DNA from: CAWBOY01 sp963790585
GTDB lineage: Bacteria > Planctomycetota > Planctomycetia > Gemmatales > Gemmataceae
NCBI GenBank assembly: GCA_963790585.1
Contig: CAWBOY010000007.1
Location: forward strand, 372,001-436,000
DNA: 64,000 nt
Direction: 5' to 3'
Of the stretch, positions 17,381 through 26,349 are shown piece after piece (the first letter of the stretch is position 1; each line of letters starts with the position of its first letter). A program made the translations under genes and the position numbers. The notes below the pieces were generated by a model. That model was given only the letters and a program-made list of their open reading frames with translations, was not told the DNA's origin and ran no database searches.

Positions 17381-18888
17381 GGGTGTGCATCTTTTACTTG
17401 GGTGACTTTCAAGCCGCCGCTCGGTGGGGCTGGGACCAAAAGCCGTCCCAGATTTTGCCGCCGCTGACATACAGAGCTCGTAACGCTGCCACCGTGGCCG
17501 CTCCATCCTCGACCCAACGCATGCCCGATCCCTTCAAGCGTGCGCCGATGATCTTGCAACCCGCTTCCGTCGGACCGCTGCCTATGTCCCAGCCGTTTCT
17601 CCGATACGTCGGATAATCGGTGCGATGGCGATTGTTCTTGAAGTAACCAATTAGTTTCCGCAACTCCTCCTGAACTTCCGCCGACGCACGCGGGGGCAAC
17701 GAGATTGTCTGCAAGTGGGTGAGCAACGCTTCGCCCCCGTGCTCATACAAAATCCCTTTCGCCTGATCTTGCCACTGTTTCCGGGCCTCTTCATCACGGC
17801 CATACAAAACCTTCGCGAAGTCACACAGGTGTTCGGCGGCGTGATACCAATCCAATATCGTCGTCAAATAGTCGGCCAAGTGTCGTTGCAACGCCTCCTC
17901 CAAACCATTGCCGCCGTCGGTCACTGCAATCAGTTCGCTCACCTGCTTGATCCCTAGCCCCCGTGCCTGCGACCGTACTTGCTCCGCTAACGCATCCAGT
18001 TCAAAGTCGACCAGGTAACGCGTATGCTCTTTCCGCGGTGTGTACAGCAACGCCGTGTACAACATCCGATGTTCTGCTTTGCCGCCACCCGCTCCTTGCA
18101 TCGGCACGCTGAACGCATCCAAGCCCACATAGGCCGTCGGTTGGCCTTGCGGCCGCGACGCCGTCCAGTGCGGCTCGGGCTGGATCGGCTCGACCATCCG
18201 CCCTTCTTTTTGTTGCGCCCGCAAACGCTCGCCTTGGCCCTCCGTGGTTCGCAGCACTGTCGAGGTCGACACACGCACTCCCGAAAAGCGTTTCAGCACA
18301 TCCTCGGCTGCGTCGGCAAAGGGTAACAGCGTCCCGGCCAAACAGACCAGGGGAACCAGTCCCGGACTGATCTCGTCCATGAGCCCCAACGCGTCGTCGT
18401 AGGGAATAAAACTCTGCTTGCACCGACCGCAGTAGTAATAGGCTCGCCGAACCTGCATCTCCCCATGAATCGTCAGGACCCGACGTTGTTGGAAGGAGTG
18501 AAATTTCGCCGCATACGTGCAGTCTGGACAGGTGACGCTACAACCTACGTAGCCCTTTTTTTCCGGCTCGCCAAACTGGCTTGCCGGACCTCGCTGACCA
18601 ACTTCTGCCCCGCGTCCCGAAACTCAAAATCAATGGCACCGAACTCCTGCGCTTCCGGCACATCGACCGCCCGCTCCACCAACTGGCGAACCGTGGCATC
18701 GACCAGAGGCTGAAGCTCTTTCATAAGGGCTTCGATTCGTTGTTCGCGTGTTTGGTTAGCGACAGCAGAAGCGGGTTGGGTAGGCATGGCTTCGCTCCCA
18801 TTTGTGAAGAATCAAAGTAGATTTCCAGCTTCCCTTTAGCTTACGAGCAACCATGCGAATTTCCCACCCAAGTAACAGCTGCTCACCC
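17381..18888 (-). mobile_element. Complete ISKra4-like insertion sequence with 9-bp target duplication
   Basis: A 1508-bp element. Its ends, 17381-17404 and 18865-18888, are 24-bp inverted repeats matching at 21 positions (GGGTG.GCA.CT.TTACTTGGGTG). The flanks 17372-17380 and 18889-18897 are both TCCGTGCAT, a perfect 9-bp target duplication. It encodes one transposase gene on the minus strand with an internal frame change. The intact ends and duplication indicate a fairly recent insertion. Confidence 0.9.
17409..18787 (-). CDS. ISKra4-family transposase, two frames joined at an A7 run
   Basis: DDE-type transposase. The first part (18545-18787, 80 residues) begins MPTQPASAVANQTREQRIEALMKEL. 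The second continues as KKGYVGCSVTCPDCTYAAKF, with zinc-finger-like CPDC and CGRC pairs, then a catalytic core with TAYVGLDAFSVPMQGAGGG (first Asp), SELIAVTDGGNGLEEAL, TILDWYHAAEHL (second Asp) and GSGPTEAGCKIIGARLKGSGMRW (Glu), all typical of ISKra4-group enzymes. The frame changes by -1 at a run of seven A residues near 18548. This may be programmed slippage, a known way of making transposase in other IS families, or a homopolymer error. Confidence 0.85.
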
Positions 18889-18915
18889 TCCGTGCATGGC
18901 TCTTTGGGTTTCTCC

Positions 18916-18945
18916 TTGACACTCTGTTTCACCTATCCTTATTAT
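18916..18945 (+). promoter_or_regulatory. Sigma70-type promoter upstream of the redoxin gene
   Basis: TTGACA at 18916-18921 and TATTAT at 18940-18945, 18 bases apart, with the ATG of the redoxin gene at 19018. The IS target duplication ends only 18 bases upstream of the -35. Confidence 0.55.
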
Positions 18946-19017
18946 GCCGAATGGAATTGAGTACTCTCCCTCGCTACTCCTCTCCTCTCCGATTGCCCAT
19001 CCGTGCCTGGAGGCGTC

Positions 19018-19599
19018 ATGTCGCGTCGTGTCCTGGTCTTTCTTTTTGCTTTGGCATTCGTGAATGTTGCTGATGGCGCTGGTGTGCGCATTGGCGATAC
19101 AGCTCCGAGTTTCAGCGCGCTCAAAGGCGTGGATGGCAAGGAACATGCATTGGCGGATTATAAGAAGGACGTCGTCGTCCTCGTAATCACCTGCAACTCT
19201 TGCCCGGTTGCCCAGGAATATCAGGAGCGGCTGGTGGCCTTCGCCAAGAAATATGATGGCAAGCTAGATCTCGTCGCGCTCTGTGTCAGTATCGCGCCCG
19301 ACGACAATTTGGATAAAATGAAAGAAGTGGCGAAGGAGCAGAAGTTTAATTTTCCGTATCTGTCCGATCCATCGCAGACGATCGGGCGGCAGCTGGGCGC
19401 GGTGACGACGCCGGAATTTTATGTCCTTGATAAGCGGCGCAAGGTGGTCTATCACGGCGCGATGGATGATCAGATCGATGAGAAGAAGGTGAAAGCGAAG
19501 TACCTTGAAGACGCCGTCGATGCGGTGCTCAAGGGCGAGAAGGTTCTCAAGTCGGAGACGCGGTCGCGCGGTTGTGCGATAGAATATTCGCGGAAGTGA
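19018..19599 (+). CDS. Exported redoxin (AhpC/TSA-like thioredoxin fold)
   Basis: A 193-residue thioredoxin-fold protein with an N-terminal signal peptide (MSRRVLVFLFALAFVNVADG). GDTAPSFSALKGVDGKEHAL is the peroxiredoxin-like opening, and VVVLVITCNSCPVAQEYQ holds a CxxC pair (CNSC) at the position of the redox-active cysteines. LSDPSQTIGRQLGAVTTPEFYVLD contains the cis-proline segment TTPEF. It belongs to the redoxin group common in planctomycete secretomes and probably works in the periplasm. TGGAGG precedes the ATG at 19018. A TlpA-like gene follows 31 bases later, so the pair may form one redox operon. Confidence 0.8.
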   Translation: MSRRVLVFLFALAFVNVADGAGVRIGDTAPSFSALKGVDGKEHALADYKKDVVVLVITCNSCPVAQEYQERLVAFAKKYDGKLDLVALCVSIAPDDNLDKMKEVAKEQKFNFPYLSDPSQTIGRQLGAVTTPEFYVLDKRRKVVYHGAMDDQIDEKKVKAKYLEDAVDAVLKGEKVLKSETRSRGCAIEYSRK

Positions 19600-19630
19600 G
19601 CAACGCGACGCCTAAATTTGGGGTCTTACC

Positions 19631-20187
19631 ATGACCGTTCGCTACCTGGCCTCTCTTTTTGGGTTTATTGGGATAGGTCTTCTCGGTTCCTTCGTCTTTG
19701 TTACCGGGAACTCAAACGCGGAGCCGGCGAAAGAAAGCGGCGACGTGTCTCTCAAGACAATCGAGTATCCGCAGCTGGTCGAGGCCGTGAAGCGCAGCGC
19801 GGCAAGGTAGTCGTGGTCGATATCTGGGGTATCTTCTGCGAGCCCTGCAAGAAAGAGTTTCCGCATCTGGTCGAGATGCACGCAAAGTACGGCGATAAAG
19901 GGCTGGTATGCATGTCGGTCTGCATCCCGCAGAAGTCGACAGAAGCGGATCGGCCCAAAGCTCTTACTTTCCTGAACGACAAGAAAGCATATTTTTCCAA
20001 TTATCTTCTGGAAGATGGTTGGACGGTGTGCGACATTAAGTGGGGCATCGGGAGCGTACCGGCGACGTTCGTCTTCGACCGGGAAGGCCGGCGCTCGAAA
20101 AAGTTCACCAGTGAAGACCCAGAACATCCCTATGGGATGAGCGATGTTGAGAGTCTCGTGAAAGATCTGCTTGGCCCGAAGAAATGA
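19631..20187 (+). CDS. TlpA-like thiol:disulfide protein, frameshifted
   Basis: Membrane-anchored or exported thioredoxin-like protein. The N-terminus MTVRYLASLFGFIGIGLLGS is a signal/anchor segment; the first frame ends at a stop near 19809 after LVEAVKRSAAR, while the next frame continues GKVVVVDIWGIFCEPCKKEF, with the active-site CEPC, then GSVPATFVFDREGR with the cis-Pro loop. Repaired length is about 185 residues, normal for TlpA-like proteins. Together with the upstream redoxin it may handle thiol oxidation or reduction of exported cysteine-rich and cytochrome c proteins; that link is inference. Confidence 0.75.
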
Positions 20188-20216
20188 CGGGCGGGCAGTT
20201 GAGGGCCTCTACTAGT

Positions 20217-20288
20217 TTTAATGTAGACGCGGCATCTTGCCGCGTCTGAATCTGAGTATACGCGGCAAGATGCCGCGTCTACATTAAA
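20217..20288. repeat. 72-bp palindrome with 28-bp perfect arms (family E)
   Basis: Arms 20217-20244 and 20261-20288 are perfect 28-bp inverted repeats around GTAGACGCGGCATCTTGCCG; each arm contains an internal CGGCA...TGCCG palindrome. It sits between the TlpA-like gene and the next secreted protein and overlaps the region where its leader would start. Confidence 0.9.
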
Positions 20289-20303
20289 GACAGGAGAGAG
20301 TTC

Positions 20304-21365
20304 ATGACTCGGTACTTACGGATGCTAACCCTAGGCCTGGCAGCGACGCTGCTTTGCGGTCCGGCGTTCGCCGCGGACGCGGGCAAAAAAGACACGATCA
20401 GCTTTGGCTTGCTGCAATCGGTCAATGCCAAAGATGTCGAAGCCAAGGCCAAGGCGTGGCTGACCGCCACTGGCAAGTTCGACGCCAAGTCGTTCGACGC
20501 CGTCTGGTCGTCTGCCGATCGGCCTCTCGTGGACAAGCTGGCTGACACCTTCGCGCTCGGCGATGACAATGCCGCCAAGCTGCTCAAGCTGGCCCGCGAC
20601 CCGGAAGCTCCCGCCCCCGAAGGCGTCCCGAGCTACCTCAAGGACACAAAGGTTCCCTCCTTTGTCCGTGCCAACCTGACGGTTGCCTATGCCAAGGCTC
20701 TCGCCAATCGCAAAGTTTACGAAGACGCTCTCGAAGCTCTTCGTCTCGTCAAAGCCGATCAGACCATCGAGCCGGCCGCCTATTTCTTCAACAAGGCTGT
20801 CTGCGAACATGGCCTCATGATGCAGCCCGAAGCGACCGACAGCATCGTCCGTCTGCTCGAAGACGTTTCCGAAGTTCCGGAACGCTACAAAATGGTTGCG
20901 GTTCTGATGCACTTCGACATGCAGAGCTGGCAGGACAAGGATCTCGGCTGGATCGCTCGCAAGATGGAAAACATCCATCGTCGTCTCAATCTCACCCGTG
21001 GCGGCGAGAAGACCCAGAAGATCGAACGCGAAGTCGTCGTCCGTCTCAATGAAATGATCAAAGAGATGGAAAACCAGAAGAAGGGCAACTGCAGCGGCGG
21101 CGGCAACTGCCCCAACGGCGGCGAGAAGCAGGATGGCCCGAACAGCATGAAGCCAGGCAATCCGCTCGACGACAGCCGACTCGGCGGCATCAGCGGCCCG
21201 GGCACGGTCGACAACAAGAAATTCAAGGAACTGGCTCAGGTTTGGGGCAAGCTCCCCGAGAAAGAGCGAGCCAAGGCGATGGTCGAATTGACCCGCGATC
21301 TGCCGCCGAAATATCGTGACGCCATCGAAGCTTACCTCAAGGGCATCGCCCAGGAAAAGAAGTAA
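20304..21365 (+). CDS. Secreted planctomycete protein of unknown function
   Basis: A 353-residue exported protein with a clear signal peptide (MTRYLRMLTLGLAATLLCGPAFA). The mature part is mostly helical: residues about 30-230 contain TPR-like helical pairs (ANLTVAYAKALANRKVYEDALEALRLV; AYFFNKAVCEHGLMMQPEATDSIVRLLED). A Gly/Asn/Cys-rich linker (NCSGGGNCPNGGEKQDG) at about 262-280 precedes a C-terminal helical motif ending LPPKYRDAIEAYLKGIAQEKK, a sequence type often found at the end of planctomycete secreted proteins. AGGAG precedes the ATG. No enzymatic signature was seen, so no function is assigned. Confidence 0.7.
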   Translation: MTRYLRMLTLGLAATLLCGPAFAADAGKKDTISFGLLQSVNAKDVEAKAKAWLTATGKFDAKSFDAVWSSADRPLVDKLADTFALGDDNAAKLLKLARDPEAPAPEGVPSYLKDTKVPSFVRANLTVAYAKALANRKVYEDALEALRLVKADQTIEPAAYFFNKAVCEHGLMMQPEATDSIVRLLEDVSEVPERYKMVAVLMHFDMQSWQDKDLGWIARKMENIHRRLNLTRGGEKTQKIEREVVVRLNEMIKEMENQKKGNCSGGGNCPNGGEKQDGPNSMKPGNPLDDSRLGGISGPGTVDNKKFKELAQVWGKLPEKERAKAMVELTRDLPPKYRDAIEAYLKGIAQEKK

Positions 21366-21398
21366 GCCGGTTGTTTCTCGGTTAGTTCACACTACAAT

Positions 21399-21437
21399 AA
21401 CACCCGGACAGCCCCACGCAGGTTGTCCGGGTTGTTT
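21399..21437 (+). terminator. Intrinsic terminator
   Basis: AACACCCGGACA pairs with TGTCCGGGTTGTT, followed by a short T-rich stretch. It separates the two secreted-protein genes. Confidence 0.7.
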
Positions 21438-21469
21438 CGTTTCAGTCCTCTCACAAGGAGAACGCACAC

Positions 21470-22027
21470 GTGAAGAAGTCTCTCTTTACCGCAGCTGTCA
21501 GCCTGTTCGTGTTGGCCGGCGTCGTGATCGCGGCCGAAGGCCTGAAGTCGGGCCCGCAACCCGGCGAGACCCTCGCTGGTCCGTTCCACCCGCTCAACAT
21601 CAACGGCGACAAGGCCGGCGAAAAGAACTGCCTTTATTGCTCGAATGGCAGCAACCCGGTCGCGATGATTTTCGCTCGCGAACCGAACGAGAACCTCACG
21701 AAGCTCATCACCAAGATCGACGCTTGCACCGCCAAGAACGACGACTGCAAAATGGGCAGCTTCGTTGTCTTCTGCAGCGCGGACAAGAACCTCGAAAAAG
21801 AACTCAAGACGATGTGTTCCGAGACCAAGCTGAAGAAGACCGTTCTCAGCATCGACAACCCAGCCGGTCCTGAAGGCTACAACGTCGCCAAGGACGCGGA
21901 CGTCACCGTCGTTCTCTACGTCAATCGCAAGGCGAAGGCTAACTTCACCTTCAAGAAGGGCGAAATGAAGGACACCGACGTCGAGAAGATCATCGAGACG
22001 ATCCCAACGATTCTGCCGAAGAAGTAA
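21470..22027 (+). CDS. Secreted thioredoxin-fold-like planctomycete protein
   Basis: A 185-residue exported protein starting at GTG, with AAGGAG nine bases upstream. Signal peptide MKKSLFTAAVSLFVLAGVVIA. The mature part opens GPFHPLNINGDKAGEKNCLYCSNGSNPVAMIFAR, with a CLYC pair where thioredoxin-like proteins have CxxC, and two further cysteine groups (DACTAKNDDC, FVVFC). The last part (VTVVLYVNRKAKANFTFKKGEM) resembles the edge strands of a thioredoxin fold. This protein type recurs in planctomycete secretomes; its partner is unknown. It is the third thioredoxin-like product within 3 kb. Confidence 0.7.
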   Translation: MKKSLFTAAVSLFVLAGVVIAAEGLKSGPQPGETLAGPFHPLNINGDKAGEKNCLYCSNGSNPVAMIFAREPNENLTKLITKIDACTAKNDDCKMGSFVVFCSADKNLEKELKTMCSETKLKKTVLSIDNPAGPEGYNVAKDADVTVVLYVNRKAKANFTFKKGEMKDTDVEKIIETIPTILPKK

Positions 22028-22029
22028 AT

Positions 22030-22120
22030 TAGTCCGTAGTCCGTAGCAAAAAACGACAGGGGTCGCGTCAACCGTATGTGGGTGACGCGGCCCCTGTCGT
22101 TTTTTGCTACGGACTACGGA
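22030..22120. terminator. Long palindrome acting as a bidirectional terminator
   Basis: The left arm (TAGTCCGTAGTCCGTAGC, then AAAAAACGACAGGGG) is mirrored by CCCCTGTCGTTTTTT and GCTACGGACTACGGA. The A6/T6 blocks lie in the stem, so a terminator hairpin would form for transcripts from either side. The arms share the GTCCGTAGTCCGTAG word with the element at 7511-7730. Confidence 0.75.
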
Positions 22121-22121
22121 C

Positions 22122-22260
22122 CAAATTTACCGGTGGCACAGACATTCCTGTCTGTGCAGCAAAAGGCACATTCGTCGGTTCCCACACAGACAGGAACGTC
22201 TGTCCCACCTGTTCACGCACAGACAGGAATGTCTGTGCCACCCGTAAATTTAGTCTGGAC
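22122..22260. repeat. palindromic element family B, copy 2
   Basis: The AAATTTACCGGTGGCACAGA arm and its mirror ending TAAATTTAGTCTGG enclose three CACAGACA...TGTCTGTG units. Accidental ORFs here give repeated TGMSVPPV words and are not genes. Confidence 0.85.
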
Positions 22261-22266
22261 AACGGA

Positions 22267-22797
22267 CTATATGTAATAATCTGTCCCATCATGCGTCCGC
22301 TCGGCGGCGTTGCGGATTTGGTCGCTGAGGGGTTTGGGGGGCGGTAGGTAGCGACGGCCTAGCGCTGTAAGGCCGAGATAGGCAAACCACGATACGAGCA
22401 TGGCGATCAGGCCCATGAGCGCCGGCGTCGCCGAGGTGTCAGCGGAGAAGATGAAGCGGATGGCGATGAACATCATCAAGAGACCGAAAAAGAGCCGTAT
22501 GGTCGCTTGCGGAACGCGCGGCTCCAGGACGGCTCCGAGATAGGCGCCCAAGGCAAAGGCGCACGCGATACAGACAGCCGCGTCGAGACGCACGCGGCCT
22601 TTAGAATAGGCCTCGAGCGCGGCCAAGAGTCCGACGGGCGGGACGAGAATGGCGAGGCTCGTGCCGGCGGCGGTGGAGTAGTCGAAGCGACAGATCCAGA
22701 TCAAGGCGGGCACGAGAAGAATACCGCCGCCGATGCCGAGGGCGCCGCTGATGGTGCCCACGATGGCGCCGATGAGGATATAGGTCAGGATGTTCAT
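22267..22797 (-). CDS. TauE/SafE-family sulfite exporter-like permease
   Basis: A 176-residue membrane protein of the TauE/SafE (DUF81) group, which moves sulfite, sulfoacetate or related anions, or is otherwise uncharacterised. The opening LIGAIVGTISGALGIGGGILLVPALI is the family's signature glycine-rich first helix. Further helices are GTSLAILVPPVGLLAAL, AAVCIACAFALGAYLGAVL, LFFGLLMMFIAIRFIF and LMGLIAMLVSWFAYLG. It is roughly half of the usual 250-residue double-repeat protein, so it likely dimerises. The ATG at 22797 gives the conserved N-terminus. Confidence 0.82.
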   Translation of the reverse strand: MNILTYILIGAIVGTISGALGIGGGILLVPALIWICRFDYSTAAGTSLAILVPPVGLLAALEAYSKGRVRLDAAVCIACAFALGAYLGAVLEPRVPQATIRLFFGLLMMFIAIRFIFSADTSATPALMGLIAMLVSWFAYLGLTALGRRYLPPPKPLSDQIRNAAERTHDGTDYYI

Positions 22798-22814
22798 GGA
22801 TGTCTCGTGTATAA

Positions 22815-22842
22815 CCCCCGGCAAGCCGGGGGCTATAGAAAG
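22815..22842. repeat. CCCCCGGCAAGCCGGGGG palindrome (family G), copy 1
   Basis: Short perfect palindrome flanked by TATA on one side. The same unit occurs at 32813-32832 and twice in 33311-33367. Confidence 0.75.
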
Positions 22843-22844
22843 AT

Positions 22845-25800
22845 TTACCGCTTCGATGTTGCCTGTTGATTCATATCCTTGGTGAACATCAGTAAACCCA
22901 TTCCTTCGGGTCGCAACGTAGCCTCAGGCGTTTCGGCGGGCAAGGACCAGGCTTGTACGCCGCGATTCGGCAGGACGCGGACGACGTTGAACGCCCAGGG
23001 GTTGCCTGCCGTGATCGGTTCGCTGGTCAGCGACGCCAGCGGGATCGCCACTTCCGCGACCCAGACACGCGGCTCGGTGTGAACGGCGACGAACCAGCGC
23101 GGGTCCCAGGTCTTATCGCCCCAACAATCCTCGGCGACGCAACCACGCTGATCGATCTGCAGCTGGAAGCAAGTAGAGTAATCGCGGTCGAGGTCGATCA
23201 CCAGACTGACTCGGTCGAATTTTCGCAGATCTTCGTGATGCTTGCGCGTCGTCGCCGGCGGCACCGACATCCCCTCGGGATGGAAGCAACGCACCGCGAC
23301 ATAGAGATACTCCTTGTCATACGCCAGCTTGACCTCGGTCGGGTAGTCTTTGTTGGTGTCGCCGGTGGCGTTTTGGAGTAAGCGGACCTCTTTGTTTTCT
23401 TCATCCTTTACCGGTTCACCGTTGACGCCCTTGGCCTGCAACGGCGTGATCGATTGCCAGAATGGCTCGTCGAGCTTGCCGTCGAGCATCGGCCGGCTAT
23501 CGATGGCGCGGCAATAGGCAGTCGGCTTGGGCGGTGGGCCGCTGCGCTTGGCGAGCCAAAGCTCGGCGAGGGCGGCGCTGCGCCACGGGCCTTCCGGTTG
23601 CTGTTGCGCAAACTGGCGATACCAACCCAAAGGCGTCTCGAAGTCGCCGAGATGGCGGCGGGCCGACTGCAATGGAAACTGGATCGCCGGGTCATTGGCG
23701 AAGAGGGGACCGAAGCCTCGAAGGCGATTCTCCAAATCGAGAGCGCCCTGATACCACTGCCGCGCGGTCGCCCGGGCGCCCTGCGTCAGGTCGGTCTTGC
23801 CGCGCGTCATTTCGAGCAGCTCCTGTGCGTCTTCGCGCGGATCGGCTCGCCGATGACTTTGACTTCGGTGGTCTTCGTCCCGAAGTCGGGAACGGACGAC
23901 GGTTTCCGCTCGCCCATGAGCGAGGGCAGCGGCGCTCGCTCCTTCGACACGATCTCTTCCTCGCGGACGACGAGGAACTGGCCCAGTTCGTGCCGATGCC
24001 GAGCCTCGCTGCTGCTGTTGTGCTTGAGCAGCCAGCGGAAAGCGTCGATCGTCAAAGGTTGAGCGGGATAGCGATCAGCCAACAAGAGATACGATTCGCG
24101 GGCCAGGCTCCATTGCCCCTCCCGTGCGAACTGAGTGGCGACAGCATGGATGGCGCGGGCGGCCTGCGCGTCGGGCAGGTTCGCGGTCATCGGGCCGATC
24201 TGGGCAAGCAGACGATCGGCACTGTTCAGGCCCTTCATCGGCGTCTCAGCGAGCGAACGGAGCAGGGCCGCTTGCCGGCATGCCTTGATCTCGGCATCGG
24301 TGGCGCGGTCGAGGCCGGTCATGGTTCGTCGGCCTTCGCCGCCGGGGGCGAGGTTGGTGCCATCCATCAGATGGGTGTGCGCTGCCGCGTTTTCCAGATG
24401 ATCGGCCAGGAGACGGAAGCCACGCTGTGCCGGGGCTGGAGCGGCATCCGTGCAGAGAATCAGGCTCGCCTCGCGGACGAAATCCTGCGGACTGGTGCCA
24501 AGGGATGGCTTGATCTCGGTCAGATCGAGCATGACGTTGGCCTGGGCCCGACCGCGCCAGCAGGCATAGAGTTTCTTCGCCTTCCAGGGATCGAGGCCGA
24601 GGGTGCTGCACTGTTCCGGGAAGCATTTCGGATCGCCGGCTTGACGGAAAGCTTCTTGCAGTGCCTCGGCCAACATCGGCTCGACCGCGTATTCCGAGGT
24701 TTCACGATCAGAATTATCTGTGACGATGACATCGGGCCGCCACATGCGCAGGGCTAACACCAATTGGCGCACCAGTTGATCGGCCGCGCGACCGCCGTGA
24801 AGCTGGTCCCATGCGGCGAGGATGGCTTGGGGGTCGTTCGTGGGAATGTGCGAGGGTAGCGGGAACTGCCAGAGCATCTCACCGCTGACGCCGCCCGCCA
24901 GACGGACGGCGGCGTTGTAACGCATCATCTCGGTGGCGCGGGCGGGAGCGGCGTTCGTGAAGTCGGGGCCGGTCACCCGCAGAGCGGCGGTCATGTAACC
25001 GTCGACGCCGCCGAGGACCGCGACCGTATCGAGCGCTGTCGATTCGCCCCGTGAGTGAACCATCAGGGCCGGGGTGCGCGGGCTGGCGCGGTGTTGGATT
25101 TGCCATGTCTTGCCGCCATCGCCGGTGGCCAGGATTTGACCGAGTTCGCCGACTGCCCAGCCGTGTTGCTCGTCTTTGAAGAAGATGCCATAGAGCGGCA
25201 ACGGTTGCTTGGTGGCGATGACCTCCCACGATTTGCCCTGGTTGCGGCTATGCAGCAAGGCCGAGCCGGGCCGGCCGACGATCCAGATTTTCGAGCCAAC
25301 CGCATGGACGGAATGGAGGTCCCAATTGGCGCGCATCTCGGGAGAGAGGCCGACGTCGAGTTGGGGCCATTCCTTGGTGCCGCCGTCGTGAGTCATGAGT
25401 ACGAGACCGCCGTCGCCGACGGCGATGCCGTTTTTGTCATCCATCATGCAGAGGCCGCGCAGGTTACGGCCGCCGAGCGAGTCGGTGTCGCCATTGACCA
25501 GGTGGTCGCCGCGCAGGGTGGCCATCTTCATCCAGGCGCCGGCGAGGATCCCCGCGCCGCCTGGGCCGAAATGAGCCGCAAGCCATGAGGCGGTGCGTCG
25601 CCCCGGTACCGGCTGCCAGTTTTTGCCGCCGTCGCTGGTCTGATAGAGACCGCTCGGCAGCTGATCGGAGCCATCGCCCGCGAGGAAGCCGATTTTCTCA
25701 TCGACGAAACGGACGAAATTGAGGCCGGGCAGCGAATTGCCGAGGAGCCGTTTCCAATTCAAGCCGCCATCGCGGGTGAAGAGCAAGATCCCCGCGCTGC

Positions 25801-26098
25801 CGCCTTGAGGCAGCTCCTCGCGGCCAGCGATCCAGCCGGTATAAGGATCGAGAAAGTGGACCGAGCGAAGTGAAGCCCGCACGCCGGTCGACTGGCGTTC
25901 CCAGTTACGGCCGCCGTCGATCGAATGCCAGACTACCCCCTCATCGCCAACCACCCATCCTTCGTCGAGGTCGTAGAACTGCACGGCCCGCAACGCCGCG
26001 TCGTCGAAATAGCGCAGCTCCGCCGCGCGAGACCAGGCCGGCGCTGCCAAAAGCAGGATTCCGGCGAAGAATGTCGAGAAAGACGATAGGGGTCGCAT
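22845..26098 (-). CDS. YCF48 propeller / PIG-L-like / CBM9-like multidomain secreted protein, frameshifted
   Basis: A roughly 1084-residue exported protein. After a signal peptide (FFAGILLLAAPAWSRA) come about six BNR/YCF48-type blades (AVQFYDLDEGWVVGDEGVVWHSIDGGRNWE; GIFFKDEQHGWAVGELG), residues 25-345. Residues about 350-580 resemble a PIG-L (LmbE) deacetylase (VLALRMWRPDVIVTDN, GDPKCFPEQCSTLGLDPWKAKKLYACW), but the HPDDE metal motif is not visible. Then comes a helical region (SLARESYLLLADRYPAQPLTIDAFRWLLKH) and a C-terminal CBM9/DOMON-like domain (RPMLDGKLDEPFWQ, VKLAYDKEYLYVAVRCFHPEG). The frame breaks near 23808, the next frame continuing directly with EDAQELLEMTRGKTDL. GAGG precedes the ATG. 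Cellular role unknown; carbohydrate binding is inferred. Confidence 0.7.
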
Positions 26099-26236
26099 AC
26101 CAGGCCCTCGTTAAGGGATACGGGAGGGCTTGCTTAACGACTGCGAAGAATTGGGTCAAGAGTAAGAGAAAGGCCTGTGCCTCCCGATCCAGAGAGATTG
26201 ACTTTGCATCCTGGCGGGGAGGGGGGTACCCGCGTG

Positions 26237-26345
26237 ACGTTTTGGCGCGACGGTCCTTGTCTCATTGTAAACTTAAACAGGACAAGTGGTTAGATCGACG
26301 GACCGTCGCGCCAACGTGTAGCGCATTTTTGGCGCGACGGTCCTC
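26237..26345. repeat. GGCGCGACGGTCC inverted repeat with half copy
   Basis: TTGGCGCGACGGTCC is mirrored near 26311 and a half copy follows at 26326-26345, the same one-and-a-half-unit design as family A. It lies in the 528-base gap 26099-26626. Confidence 0.7.
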
Positions 26346-26349
26346 CGTT

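Noticed and set aside
17587..18326. Plus-strand ORFs within the IS
   Set aside because: They are antisense to the transposase and have no protein-like features.
22076..22347. ORFs giving repeated TGTSVPPV/TGMSVPPV words
   Set aside because: They are translations of the family B palindrome and occur in both strands around each copy.
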